From positions 203,837-267,836 of the forward strand of contig JBDSSF010000001.1 of the NCBI GenBank assembly GCA_039928925.1: a stretch of 64,000 nucleotides of DNA, read 5' to 3'. Under the pieces are notes generated by a model that ran no database searches, was not told where the DNA came from, and saw only the letters and a program-made list of their open reading frames with translations. The position numbers and the translations under genes are program-made. This DNA comes from Candidatus Saccharimonadales bacterium. GTDB lineage: Bacteria; Patescibacteriota; Saccharimonadia; Saccharimonadales; Saccharimonadaceae. This document shows positions 6,155 to 13,272 of this stretch, one piece after another (positions within the stretch are counted from its first letter, which is position 1; each line of letters opens with the position of its first letter).

Positions 6155-7507
6155 ATGAATATATCATCGTCAGCTATAATCAGATACCTAAATGAATTGG
6201 GAATTAATGATACTGTTTCCGCAAAGAACGTTTTATCTGTTGCACCAAGAGAAAGACTTTTCGAAATCTCCAATGATTTAGCCGAACTTACTAAAAGATA
6301 CAAATCTAATACTGGTATCGGTGATAAAAATATATTTAATTTCACAGCAAGTGGTTCAATATCGGGCAGTGGTCAAAGTTGTTCAGGCATAAGTTGTAGA
6401 ATTAGCGAAGCGCGAGAATTAGGTCAATTCGCAGCACTATATGGAGATCGAATAACAATACCAAATTTCTTAGAGACTCATGGCAACATAGGCAAATCAG
6501 AATCAATGAAAGTAGATTTAGATCACTTCATAAATGTATTGCATGGAGACATAGCTGTATTGATGGTATATGGAGATTTATTAGAAACCGGTTTAATTAA
6601 ATTCAGTGCAAATCAGGTAATGCACTGCACGAGATGCATGCAAAGAATGGTGGTAGGTAACGAACAGAAAACCATTATTAAAAGATATGATGAGCTGAAT
6701 AAGATGACACTTAGCATGGTTCGTAAAAATGTTGTGTTTGAGCACAGTTTGAACAACAGAATCGATATCTACGACCCAAATGGATATACTGATTCGGATG
6801 GACATTCACTTACGCTTATTGATCAACCATTAATGAAAAACCTACCTCTCGGAATTATTAAAGAATCCGATGTCATAGACCTAAAATTAGCGGAGTATGT
6901 TTCCAACGGAATAGTGGATGATGTATTACAGCAAAATGTAGGACAAATGCAAAGCCGATCGACGTATCTTACGCCTAGATTAGTGGATGCATTTTTAATT
7001 GATACGCTCAATAACAAAAGTCTATCATTCGAAAACAACTCTGATTTAATGAAAAATATTACACATAACCTGCCACTTGCTAACGGAAATGATTTTATTG
7101 CTCTGGTAAACGTAAGGAGTTCCCAAATCGAGTATTTTGAAAGATATAAACACTCGCTCTCCTTGGTTTTGAAACAACTAGGCACTAATCCTAAATCTGA
7201 AGATGTAAAAGAAGCACTGGATCAGGAAGTGTTGCCGCATCTACTTAAACTTGATCAGATACTTAAGGCACATTCTGAAACAAGTATGAGTGATTTAAAA
7301 GCTATGGGGAAAATAACAGCAGTAACAGTAACCCTAGGGATAGCTGCCACTACAACATACCATCTAGATCCTAGTGCAGTAATTGGACTAGGTGCAATTG
7401 CTTCTCCTTCAGCACTTAGCGGCATAAAACATATTCTAAGGAGAAAGGAACAGCCAACCGAAGTTAAAGAAAATCAATATTATTTTTTATGGAATCAGAA
7501 ACATTAA
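6155..7507 (+). CDS. Unknown 450-aa protein with a C-terminal hydrophobic region
   Basis: I do not recognise this protein. The N-terminal 60 residues look helical; a Gly/Ser segment with CSGISC follows (about 80-84), then IPNFLETHG, VDLDHFINVLHGDIAVLMVYGDLL and an HCTRCMQRM motif (CxxC) about residue 160. Charged helices fill the rest up to a moderately hydrophobic stretch near 388-425, and a basic tail follows. A membrane-associated effector or adhesin-like cargo is conceivable but not shown. TATAAT 6 nt before ATG 6155 sets the start and implies a leaderless mRNA; an ATG at 6137 lies upstream of that box. The composition is AT-rich, unlike the GC-rich orphans in this array. Confidence 0.6.
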   Translation: MNISSSAIIRYLNELGINDTVSAKNVLSVAPRERLFEISNDLAELTKRYKSNTGIGDKNIFNFTASGSISGSGQSCSGISCRISEARELGQFAALYGDRITIPNFLETHGNIGKSESMKVDLDHFINVLHGDIAVLMVYGDLLETGLIKFSANQVMHCTRCMQRMVVGNEQKTIIKRYDELNKMTLSMVRKNVVFEHSLNNRIDIYDPNGYTDSDGHSLTLIDQPLMKNLPLGIIKESDVIDLKLAEYVSNGIVDDVLQQNVGQMQSRSTYLTPRLVDAFLIDTLNNKSLSFENNSDLMKNITHNLPLANGNDFIALVNVRSSQIEYFERYKHSLSLVLKQLGTNPKSEDVKEALDQEVLPHLLKLDQILKAHSETSMSDLKAMGKITAVTVTLGIAATTTYHLDPSAVIGLGAIASPSALSGIKHILRRKEQPTEVKENQYYFLWNQKH

Positions 7508-7807
7508 TTACTTATTATTCATTGCTAACACCAAGTAATTAGTAATAGTCAGCATGACATTCGCATCCTTACTATCTTCACACTTCTCAAATTTGGCGTC
7601 ATAATCTTTATGCTTGCAACAATAAGACATAATCTTATAATTAGTCATAGCTACGTAATCAAATACGAGTGTGGTCATAGAAAACGGTCCAAAAACAGGG
7701 TTTAATCCAGTAACTTCCGAATAAGTTATGCAAAGGATACACTCCCGGGGTCTACCGCGTAAAGAAACTAGCTTAATCTTTACCTGTAGTTTGCTATAAT
7801 CACACAC
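7508..7807 (-). CDS. Doubtful ORF, 99 aa
   Basis: An open frame converging on the 450-aa gene without a gap. It would begin with GTG, has no convincing ribosome-binding site and matches nothing I know. The last 35 residues, with several Lys and Cys, look most protein-like, so a shorter product starting at an internal ATG is possible. The region also carries the rep promoter on the other strand. I give it low weight. Confidence 0.3.
   Translation of the reverse strand: MCDYSKLQVKIKLVSLRGRPRECILCITYSEVTGLNPVFGPFSMTTLVFDYVAMTNYKIMSYCCKHKDYDAKFEKCEDSKDANVMLTITNYLVLAMNNK
7792..7800 (+). promoter_or_regulatory. Extended -10 promoter of the rep/recombinase operon
   Basis: TGC followed by TATAAT is an extended -10 element. 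Transcription would start near 7807, ahead of the leader with the hairpin at 7828. Confidence 0.5.
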
Positions 7808-7815
7808 CTTTTTAG

Positions 7816-7857
7816 ATGAACTACAAGGTATTGATGAAAAATCAATACTATTTTTAA
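7816..7857 (+). CDS. Possible 13-aa leader peptide over a terminator hairpin
   Basis: ATG at 7816 opens the frame MNYKVLMKNQYYF, ending at TAA 7855-7857. Its codons coincide with the hairpin and T-run at 7828-7855, so its translation would compete with termination. No strong ribosome-binding site is seen. It is proposed only because of the overlap. Confidence 0.3.
   Translation: MNYKVLMKNQYYF
7828..7855 (+). terminator. Attenuator-like terminator in the rep leader
   Basis: GTATTGAT and ATCAATAC form a perfect 8-bp stem around GAAAA, followed by TATTTTT. It lies about 20 nt after the predicted transcription start and before rep. Confidence 0.6.
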
Positions 7858-7871
7858 TTGGAGAAATCTAT

Positions 7872-8045
7872 ATGAATCGACATATAGGGTTATTACTTTT
7901 GACCAAAAATCAAACAAACAGTGGATTAAACTACAACCAAAAAACGTGCTTCGTTGGCGCAGAGCACTCAGTGCTGCGCCCTCGAGAGGGTGTCCTGTAT
8001 AACTTGATTAATAGGACACATAAGGGGTTTTATCATGAACAATGA
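7872..8045 (+). CDS. Small leader ORF overlapping the Rep start, 57 aa
   Basis: ATG 7872 follows TTGGAGAAATCTAT, a good ribosome-binding site, and the frame runs to TGA at 8043-8045, overlapping the first codons of the replication gene by 11 bp. The product begins MNRHIGLLLLTKNQ and is basic. A strong hairpin (GGCGCAG...CTGCGCC, about 7955-7980) lies inside it. This arrangement fits translational coupling that sets Rep levels, as in small rolling-circle replicons. I know no homologue. Confidence 0.5.
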   Translation: MNRHIGLLLLTKNQTNSGLNYNQKTCFVGAEHSVLRPREGVLYNLINRTHKGFYHEQ

Positions 8046-8829
8046 ACTCTATAAACCAAAAGCAATAAAGGAAATTTCATACTTCGTTAATGCTCGTCAA
8101 AAAACATACAAATACTCAACCGAAATATATCTGCCAAGGCACCCATACGAAAAACTTGAAGATGGCTATGAACTATCGAATAGGCGTTCTTCGTCCGGCA
8201 TACCCGTTCCGACGAGTGCCGAAGATAAAGAAGAGCGGTCGAAGCGTCGCACATACACAGCCGTAAAAGACATCGCACTTAGTAACGTATTTGAACTATT
8301 TGCCACATTGACTTTTAAAGAGGGGAGGGACAATCCAGATCTCTGCAAGCAAAAAATGAACGGTTGGCTCAAGCGACAGCGTAAACAGGATAAGTTGTTC
8401 CAGTACGTCATCGTATCAGAGTTTCATAAAGATGGAGTTTCACTACACTTTCACGCATTAATCAGTGGCTACACTGGCAAACTCGTTCGAGCTATCAATC
8501 CTAAGACCGATAGACCGCTAGTGAAAGGCCGTCGTGAAGTATATGACGTCCCAAACTACACGCTTGGACATAGTGAAGTATATGAAATAGGTGAAACCGA
8601 GGAAGACCGTATTAAAAGTGGTTTTTATCTTCTCAAGTACATCAAAAAAGATATGCCCAGCTTCAAGAATAAGAAACGTTACTGGTCGTCACGTGGACTC
8701 GATAAGCCAGTTACGATAGAAAACCCAGAGGAATGGTACTTTGCTTTCACACCAGATCACATGATTGAGAGTGAGTATGGGAAATTCCTCTTTTTCGATA
8801 ATAAACGAATCGAGATATTCATACCATGA
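8035..8829 (+). CDS. rep: HUH-family rolling-circle replication initiator
   Basis: The 264-aa protein shows the three motifs of HUH endonucleases in order: FATLTF (motif I, about 90-95), LHFHALI with the metal-binding His-x-His (motif II, about 137-143), and YLLKYIKKDM (motif III, candidate catalytic Tyr about 200-204). These enzymes nick one strand at an origin and stay bound through tyrosine. With the recombinase downstream, it probably replicates the excised circular element. The start at 8035 follows AAGGGG and overlaps the 57-aa leader ORF. Typical Rep_2-type proteins have about this length. No helicase domain is present. Confidence 0.8.
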   Translation: MNNELYKPKAIKEISYFVNARQKTYKYSTEIYLPRHPYEKLEDGYELSNRRSSSGIPVPTSAEDKEERSKRRTYTAVKDIALSNVFELFATLTFKEGRDNPDLCKQKMNGWLKRQRKQDKLFQYVIVSEFHKDGVSLHFHALISGYTGKLVRAINPKTDRPLVKGRREVYDVPNYTLGHSEVYEIGETEEDRIKSGFYLLKYIKKDMPSFKNKKRYWSSRGLDKPVTIENPEEWYFAFTPDHMIESEYGKFLFFDNKRIEIFIP

Positions 8830-8918
8830 GTATGAGCCGTGAGGAGCTAGATGCTTTTAGAGAGTATGTAGAAATACTTGCGGCTATTATTGGTGATAAA
8901 AAAGACGAAGATGTATAA
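8826..8918 (+). CDS. Small coupled ORF, 30 aa
   Basis: ATG 8826 overlaps the Rep stop in an ATGA junction, so it is probably translated by re-initiation. The product MSMSREELDAFREYVEILAA and a charged tail looks like a single amphipathic helix. Small proteins in this place often act as copy-number or excision factors, but there is no direct evidence here. Confidence 0.45.
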   Translation: MSMSREELDAFREYVEILAAIIGDKKDEDV

Positions 8919-8924
8919 TAAAAA

Positions 8925-9041
8925 GGCTCTCCAATTCAACAGACGACTATACCTAAGGAATTTTGTATTTCTGCTCTTAATGGGCGGTCGTGCCAGAAAA
9001 GTTTCCTTAGGGATGTCTGATTTGGAGAGCCATGACCGTCC
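8925..9041 (+). ncRNA. Structured leader of the serine recombinase gene, possible pseudoknot
   Basis: Nested perfect stems pair 8925-8934 with 9022-9031 (10 bp), 8940-8944 with 9015-9019, 8952-8960 with 9003-9011 (9 bp) and 8968-8973 with 8994-8999. The apical loop contains GGGCGGTCGTG (8982-8992), which is complementary, with two G-U pairs, to CATGACCGTCC (9031-9041) just beyond the closing stem. That second pairing is followed by ATTTTTAG. Either a pseudoknot or a switch between an anti-terminator and a terminator is possible. As DNA the same block could be the nick site (origin) for the HUH initiator. Confidence 0.55.
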
Positions 9042-9062
9042 ATTTTTAGTTGGGAGAATTCA

Positions 9063-10598
9063 ATGAAAGCCATCATCTTAGCAAGGGTTTCCAGTAGGGA
9101 ACAGGAAGAAAATAATTCCATCCCCGCGCAAACACGCCGTCTTAATGAATACGCAGGTCGTGTTGGACTTGAAATCATCGAAACTTATCAATTAGTTGAA
9201 TCTTCAACCAAAGCTAATCGAACCAAATATAATGAACTAATTGGCTATATAAAACTTTCGTCAGAAATTATCGTACTTATTGTCGATACTGTTGATCGTC
9301 AACAACGAGACTTTAAAGAATCAGTCGTGCTTGATGAATTACGAAAAAGCGGCAAGCTTGAACTCCATTTCATGCGCGAAGGTCTTGTTATCAGCCAAAC
9401 ATCAAACAGCTCTGAAATTATGCGATGGGATATGAGTGTAATGTTTGCAAAAAATTACGTTCAGCAGTTGAGTGATAATGTGAAACGTAGTAATGAGCAA
9501 AAGAGGCAAAATGGCGAGTGGTCTGGCAAGGCTCCATTCGGATATAAGAATATTGATCTATCAGATGGCAAAAAATGGATAGAACCACATGAAACAAATG
9601 CCGATGCAGTCCGAGATATTTATCATTGGTATGCGTCTGGGTCTTACTCGATGCAACAAGTTCGCATTAAGCTTGCCGAAGAACGTCAGGTAACACTTGC
9701 ACTAAGCTCGGTAGACAGAATATTAAAAAACCCTTTCTATTACGGCATCATGCGTGTTAAAGGTGAGATGTACGCTCATCGCTACACTCCTCTCATTACA
9801 GGGAAAACATTCGACTCCGCTCAGCAGTTTTCTTCCAGGTTCAAAATAAAGCCTATTAAATATGCAGGACTGCCATATTTTTATCGAGGTTTGATTACGT
9901 GTGGCACTTGTGGATGTAGTATCACGCCGGAAAAGACAAAGAAATACATCTACTATCACTGCACCCAGTACAAAGGCAAACATGGTGCGAAGTCTACTCG
10001 TGAAGAAGTTATTACCAGACAGCTTACCGATGCCTTTAAAGCGATCCAACCAACTGAGAAGCAATACGATGAGGTAATGACTGCCTTGAAGCTCTCGAAC
10101 CACGATAAGATCAATTATAAAGCCAACCAAACAGCTCATTTCCATGCCGAACTATCAAAGATAGATATACGAATGAGTAAACTTTATGATTCATACCTAG
10201 ATGGAGATATTGAGAAGGATTTCTATAAGTCAAAACGCGAAGATATGAAATCACAACTCCGTTCAATAAATGACAAACTTCAGTCAATTGATAGTGCAAA
10301 TGAAAACTTCTACGAAAATGCGCAAATGATCATGAATCTCGTTCGTAACGGGGGCGACTTATTTGAAAGTTCTAAACTAGAGGAAAAAAGACGTTTAGTA
10401 AACTTGGTACTTCAGAACCTCGAACTTTTAGATGGTCAATTGAGGTGGAAATATAAAAAGCCATTCAATACGATGGCTTCTTATAACAATCATACCTCTT
10501 GGCTGGGATGGAGGGATTCGAACCCCCGGATGCTGGTACCAGAAACCAGTGCCTTACCACTTGGCGACATCCCATTAGCAATACAAATTGTACACTAG
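9063..10598 (+). CDS. Large serine recombinase (integrase)
   Basis: The N-terminal resolvase domain begins MKAIILARVSSREQ with the nucleophile serine at 10 or 11. A recombinase domain follows (APFGYKNI, ILKNPFYYGIMR), then a zinc ribbon (ITCGTCGCSI...YYHC, about 278-300) and a coiled coil to about 450. It should recombine att sites at the tRNA-Gln 3' end. GGGAG lies 6 nt before ATG 9063. The last roughly 45 codons are unusual: they pass through a hairpin (10459-10479), the att core and the full antisense of the tRNA, so the C-terminal tail depends on the integrated state. The proper protein probably ends near KYKKPF, and the remnant at 1150-1470 keeps the same layout. Confidence 0.9.
   Translation: MKAIILARVSSREQEENNSIPAQTRRLNEYAGRVGLEIIETYQLVESSTKANRTKYNELIGYIKLSSEIIVLIVDTVDRQQRDFKESVVLDELRKSGKLELHFMREGLVISQTSNSSEIMRWDMSVMFAKNYVQQLSDNVKRSNEQKRQNGEWSGKAPFGYKNIDLSDGKKWIEPHETNADAVRDIYHWYASGSYSMQQVRIKLAEERQVTLALSSVDRILKNPFYYGIMRVKGEMYAHRYTPLITGKTFDSAQQFSSRFKIKPIKYAGLPYFYRGLITCGTCGCSITPEKTKKYIYYHCTQYKGKHGAKSTREEVITRQLTDAFKAIQPTEKQYDEVMTALKLSNHDKINYKANQTAHFHAELSKIDIRMSKLYDSYLDGDIEKDFYKSKREDMKSQLRSINDKLQSIDSANENFYENAQMIMNLVRNGGDLFESSKLEEKRRLVNLVLQNLELLDGQLRWKYKKPFNTMASYNNHTSWLGWRDSNPRMLVPETSALPLGDIPLAIQIVH
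10459..10479 (+). terminator. Hairpin in the last codons of the recombinase
   Basis: AAGCCAT and ATGGCTT pair around an 8-nt loop; CTTATAA follows. It corresponds to the stronger hairpin in the remnant at 1390-1417. Confidence 0.45.
10500..10574 (-). tRNA. tRNA-Gln(CUG)
   Basis: The minus strand folds as a complete cloverleaf: acceptor TGGGATG/CATCCCA, D-arm GCC...GGC, anticodon stem CTGGT/ACCAG with loop TTCTGGT (anticodon CTG), and T-arm with TTCGAAT. Discriminator G73 and an encoded CCA follow, both typical of tRNA-Gln. TTGAGA, a 17-bp spacer and TACAAT upstream form its promoter. The gene lies wholly inside the recombinase frame on the opposite strand and is the attachment site of the array. 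With GatCAB encoded at 51-54.5 kb, charging probably goes through Glu-tRNA(Gln). Confidence 0.93.
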
Positions 10599-10616
10599 TC
10601 AGACATAAGTCTCAAC
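10585..10616 (-). promoter_or_regulatory. Promoter of tRNA-Gln
   Basis: On the minus strand TTGAGA, 17 bp and TACAAT stand about 12 bp before the first tRNA base. The positions given are approximate. Confidence 0.5.
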
Positions 10617-10702
10617 TTGTTGTCAAAATAACTTTATTTTCACATATTTTCACGTCATATACTAAAGCGTAAGCAATAACTTATGAACATAGGAGGCTTG
10701 CA

Positions 10703-11068
10703 ATGCACTTATCAACGAAAACTCTCACATCGCTTTTACTGGTTACAGCAGTAGCTGCTGCCATACCGGGTATTAGTACAGTTTCTGGCAGTAAGCGACG
10801 ACGTGAATCACAGTATGATCGCCTATTGCAACGCCATGATCGTAAAGGTTGTATTAGAGCTGATGTGCTTGGTTTAACTCCTGAAGTGTTTCACGCTCTA
10901 CAAAAGAAAAAAACATTCAAAGAAATTATCCAGAGGCAAGGTTTTAAAAACGTGAGAGCATTTAGATTAGCTCTACTTGGTAAGCTTCGATTAGAGTTAC
11001 GCGCCAGAGGCTGGACTAGGCAAAAGATTGATAACTTCGTTGTTATGCGTAGTAGTCGCATTGGCTAG
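10703..11068 (+). CDS. Small basic secreted protein, 121 aa
   Basis: The first about 28 residues form a signal peptide (MHLSTKTLTSLLLVTAVAAA) and the mature part is very rich in Arg and Lys, with two short helical repeats. No known domain is recognised. AGGAGG lies 6 nt before ATG 10703. This is the first gene beyond the tRNA-Gln site and belongs to the chromosome side. It might bind nucleic acid or the negatively charged envelope, but this is speculation. Confidence 0.6.
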   Translation: MHLSTKTLTSLLLVTAVAAAIPGISTVSGSKRRRESQYDRLLQRHDRKGCIRADVLGLTPEVFHALQKKKTFKEIIQRQGFKNVRAFRLALLGKLRLELRARGWTRQKIDNFVVMRSSRIG

Positions 11069-11096
11069 GTAAGCATAGGCGAGTATACTAATAATC

Positions 11097-11609
11097 ATGA
11101 CAGCACAAACTCTTATTAAATTTCTTGCAGACGGTGCCATTATCCCCGCAGTTCTCATCGGAGTATACGCGCTTGTCTGGCGTATACCTAAGGGCCAAAG
11201 ATTCGAAGCGTATTGTCGTATCTTAATGGCTGGCCTCACTTCTTACCTCATTGCTAAGTTACTCGCGTCTGTTTACCAGCCAAGTAACGAACGTCCGTTT
11301 GAGATACTTGGTGTTGCACCCGGGGCATCTTATCTCAACAATCCTGGTTTTCCATCCGATCACGTCTTATTCTTGAGTGCTCTCACACTTGCAGTCTGGT
11401 TTGAAACTAAAGCACGAAAACTCGCAGTCATTATGGTAATACTAACGGTGCTCGTTGCTATTGGTCGCGTGCTTGCGCTTGTTCATACCCCTCTTGATGT
11501 CATAGGTGCGGTGGTTGTCGCAAGCGTTGGTGCATTATGGTATTTTGAACGGGACAAAATACTAGTCAAAGCAAACACTCGCAAAATACACAAAAAACTA
11601 GTACAATAA
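11097..11609 (+). CDS. PAP2-family membrane phosphatase
   Basis: A 170-aa protein with about five membrane helices. The PAP2 signature is present: K-LLASVYQPSNERP (KX6RP-like), FPSDHVLF in place of PSGH, and GRVLALVHTPLD for SRX5HX3D. The catalytic His of the third motif and its Asp are retained. Such enzymes dephosphorylate undecaprenyl diphosphate or phosphatidyl phosphates at the outer face. TATACT lies 7 nt before the ATG (leaderless). It begins a run of three same-strand genes ending with rmuC. Substrate unknown. Confidence 0.75.
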   Translation: MTAQTLIKFLADGAIIPAVLIGVYALVWRIPKGQRFEAYCRILMAGLTSYLIAKLLASVYQPSNERPFEILGVAPGASYLNNPGFPSDHVLFLSALTLAVWFETKARKLAVIMVILTVLVAIGRVLALVHTPLDVIGAVVVASVGALWYFERDKILVKANTRKIHKKLVQ

Positions 11610-11636
11610 TCTCCATATTGAACGAGGGAGAGTGTT

Positions 11637-12122
11637 ATGTCAAAAGTAGTTGAGCAAAAGCGAGAAGTTGTACCGTATATAGATATGGAGGTTCGCCAAT
11701 TTGCGAGTATTTTGATTACCGGACTTGGTGTCGGGATTGTTATATGGGCACTTGAAGCTGTTCTTGCAACATATGTCTTTGGACCAATCATGTGTCATGA
11801 TGCAGGTCAGGCGAGCTGCCGCTCAGTTGACACATATTCAGAAATTGTATCATCTGTATTCGGTACATTAGCTGGACTCGTCGCGCTCGTGCGACTACGT
11901 GTCTATAGACCACTTCTCGTTGTCCTCAGCGCTCTTATTGCACTCTGGGGACTATTTGTTGTCACGCGTGACATGACGTGGGCACTTAGTCTTACTTCAT
12001 CCGCAGTATTATACGCTTTCGTGTATGGTTTATTTAGCTGGGTTGCACGAATTCGATCGTTTCTAATTTGTGTCGTTTTCATCATTATTGCGCTCGTGTT
12101 TATTCGTTTCGCAATCAATTAG
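11637..12122 (+). CDS. Multi-pass membrane protein, unknown, 161 aa
   Basis: Four or five hydrophobic helices fill residues about 22-48, 68-85, 90-105, 115-135 and 140-160, with a short outside loop containing two Cys (MCHDAGQASC). I recognise no family. GAGGGAGAG precedes the ATG at 11637. It stands 28 bp after the PAP2 gene. Confidence 0.6.
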   Translation: MSKVVEQKREVVPYIDMEVRQFASILITGLGVGIVIWALEAVLATYVFGPIMCHDAGQASCRSVDTYSEIVSSVFGTLAGLVALVRLRVYRPLLVVLSALIALWGLFVVTRDMTWALSLTSSAVLYAFVYGLFSWVARIRSFLICVVFIIIALVFIRFAIN

Positions 12123-12141
12123 CGATGGTATACTGATAAGT

Positions 12142-13212
12142 ATGGAATTACTTATCTCGATCGTACTTATTGTTGTTATTGTAGGCTTTGGAGTATCTGT
12201 TTTTATATTACAGAGCCGCCTTCGTGAACTGAAAAATACTGGGGCTGTTGAACTAATGAAAGCCGACGTTACTGAACTATCTCGCAGCATTGCACTGCTT
12301 CAGCAGGCCATGGGCGATAAGTTAGAACGAAACCAACTCGCCGTTCAATCATCTGTCCAGAGACAGCTTGGTGAAAGCTCAAAACTTGTTGCTGAAGTGA
12401 CGCAGAGGCTTGCAAAACTAGATGAAACAAATCGCCGAGTTGTCGATGTTGCTGATGAATTAAAAACCTTACAAAACGTACTTCAAAATCCTAAGCAGCG
12501 TGGAGTATTTGGAGAATACTATTTAGAGTCAGTTCTTGATAATATTTTGCCACCAAAAAACTTTAAGATGCAGTATAAGTTTAAGGATGGTGAAATAGTT
12601 GATGCAGTCATATTTCTAGAAAAAGGCCAGATGCTATCAATAGACAGTAAGTTTAGTCTCGAAAACTATAACCGAATGGTCGGTGAGTCAAGCAGGCCTG
12701 AGAGAGAAAAACTGCTCGCAAAAGTAAGGAATGATCTAAAGCAGAGAATTGATGAAACAAGTAAATATATTCGCCCTGATGAAAATACAATGGATTTTGC
12801 ATTTATGTTCATCCCAAGTGAGTCACTTTACTACGACCTACTTATTGGTGATGTAGGTACTGGAAGCAGCGCACGTGATTTGATTGAGTATGCATTTCGC
12901 GATAAAAAGGTTATCATTGTCAGTCCTACAAGTTTCATGGCGTATCTTCAAACGGTACTCCAAGGCCTTCGAAGTCTTCAAATCGAAGAACAAGCTAAAG
13001 ATATTCAAATTCGTGTAGGTAAACTTGGCCAGCATATTGGAAAGTTTGAAGAGTACATGCAAAAACTTGGCTCTAGTCTTGGAACGACAGTCAATCATTT
13101 TAACTCAGCGCATAAAGAACTTGGTAAGGTTGATAAAGACGTGATTAAAATCGCTGGTACTGCTGCGGGCGTCGACCCCGTTATAATTAGTCGACCACAG
13201 CAAGATGAATAG
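12142..13212 (+). CDS. rmuC: RmuC-family DNA recombination protein
   Basis: An N-terminal membrane helix (ELLISIVLIVVIVGFGV) leads into a coiled coil (about 25-115) and the RmuC core: NPKQRGVFGEYYLESVL, DAVIFLEKGQMLSIDSKFSLENY, FMFIPSESLYYDLL, KVIIVSPTSFMAYLQTV. The core has an endonuclease-like fold, and RmuC is linked to limiting DNA inversion at repeats. TATACT is 7 nt before ATG 12142, so I prefer this start over the upstream ATG at 12070, which would lie inside the previous gene. It ends directly before a perfect palindromic terminator. Confidence 0.88.
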   Translation: MELLISIVLIVVIVGFGVSVFILQSRLRELKNTGAVELMKADVTELSRSIALLQQAMGDKLERNQLAVQSSVQRQLGESSKLVAEVTQRLAKLDETNRRVVDVADELKTLQNVLQNPKQRGVFGEYYLESVLDNILPPKNFKMQYKFKDGEIVDAVIFLEKGQMLSIDSKFSLENYNRMVGESSRPEREKLLAKVRNDLKQRIDETSKYIRPDENTMDFAFMFIPSESLYYDLLIGDVGTGSSARDLIEYAFRDKKVIIVSPTSFMAYLQTVLQGLRSLQIEEQAKDIQIRVGKLGQHIGKFEEYMQKLGSSLGTTVNHFNSAHKELGKVDKDVIKIAGTAAGVDPVIISRPQQDE

Positions 13213-13213
13213 A

Positions 13214-13267
13214 TTTAAGTCATATAAAATATCCTCCCGATCGGGAGGATATTTTATATGACTTAAA
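13214..13267. terminator. Perfect 54-bp palindrome, bidirectional terminator
   Basis: 27-bp arms with no mismatch meet at ATCCTCCCGATCGGGAGGAT; the outer parts are AT-rich and supply T-runs for both directions. It separates the converging rmuC and aquaporin genes and begins 1 bp after the rmuC stop. Confidence 0.85.
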
Positions 13268-13272
13268 GTAGC

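Larger units (their letters stand above)
184..10574. mobile_element. Tandem array of integrated modules at the 3' end of tRNA-Gln
   Basis: The interval is bounded on the right by an intact tRNA-Gln(CUG) gene and on the left by the first copy of a repeat whose minus strand contains CCCCAGCCA, the discriminator-G plus CCA end typical of tRNA-Gln. Further copies or partial copies lie near 1435, 4059, 4546 and 5990. The modules between them carry unrelated genes, many without recognisable function, plus one intact and one decayed serine recombinase. I infer successive site-specific integrations at the same tRNA end. The modules differ in GC and in gene orientation, and none carries core metabolism. 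Confidence 0.65.
5991..10574 (+). mobile_element. Integrative element with HUH Rep and serine recombinase
   Basis: Between repeat copy 5 and tRNA-Gln lie a 450-aa unknown protein, a leader with a terminator hairpin, an HUH-type replication initiator, a 30-aa coupled ORF, a structured leader and a serine recombinase that ends in the tRNA. Rep plus recombinase is the core of an integrative element that replicates by rolling circle when excised. No relaxase coupling protein or type IV secretion gene is seen, so it is at most mobilisable. Confidence 0.6.

Noticed and set aside
8878..9066. Open frame of 62 codons across the structured leader
   Set aside because: It spans the inverted repeats and overlaps the 30-aa coupled ORF; it has no ribosome-binding site and the stems explain the sequence better.
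12070..12142. Longer RmuC start at 12070
   Set aside because: It would lie within the preceding membrane-protein gene, and the -10 box supports ATG 12142.
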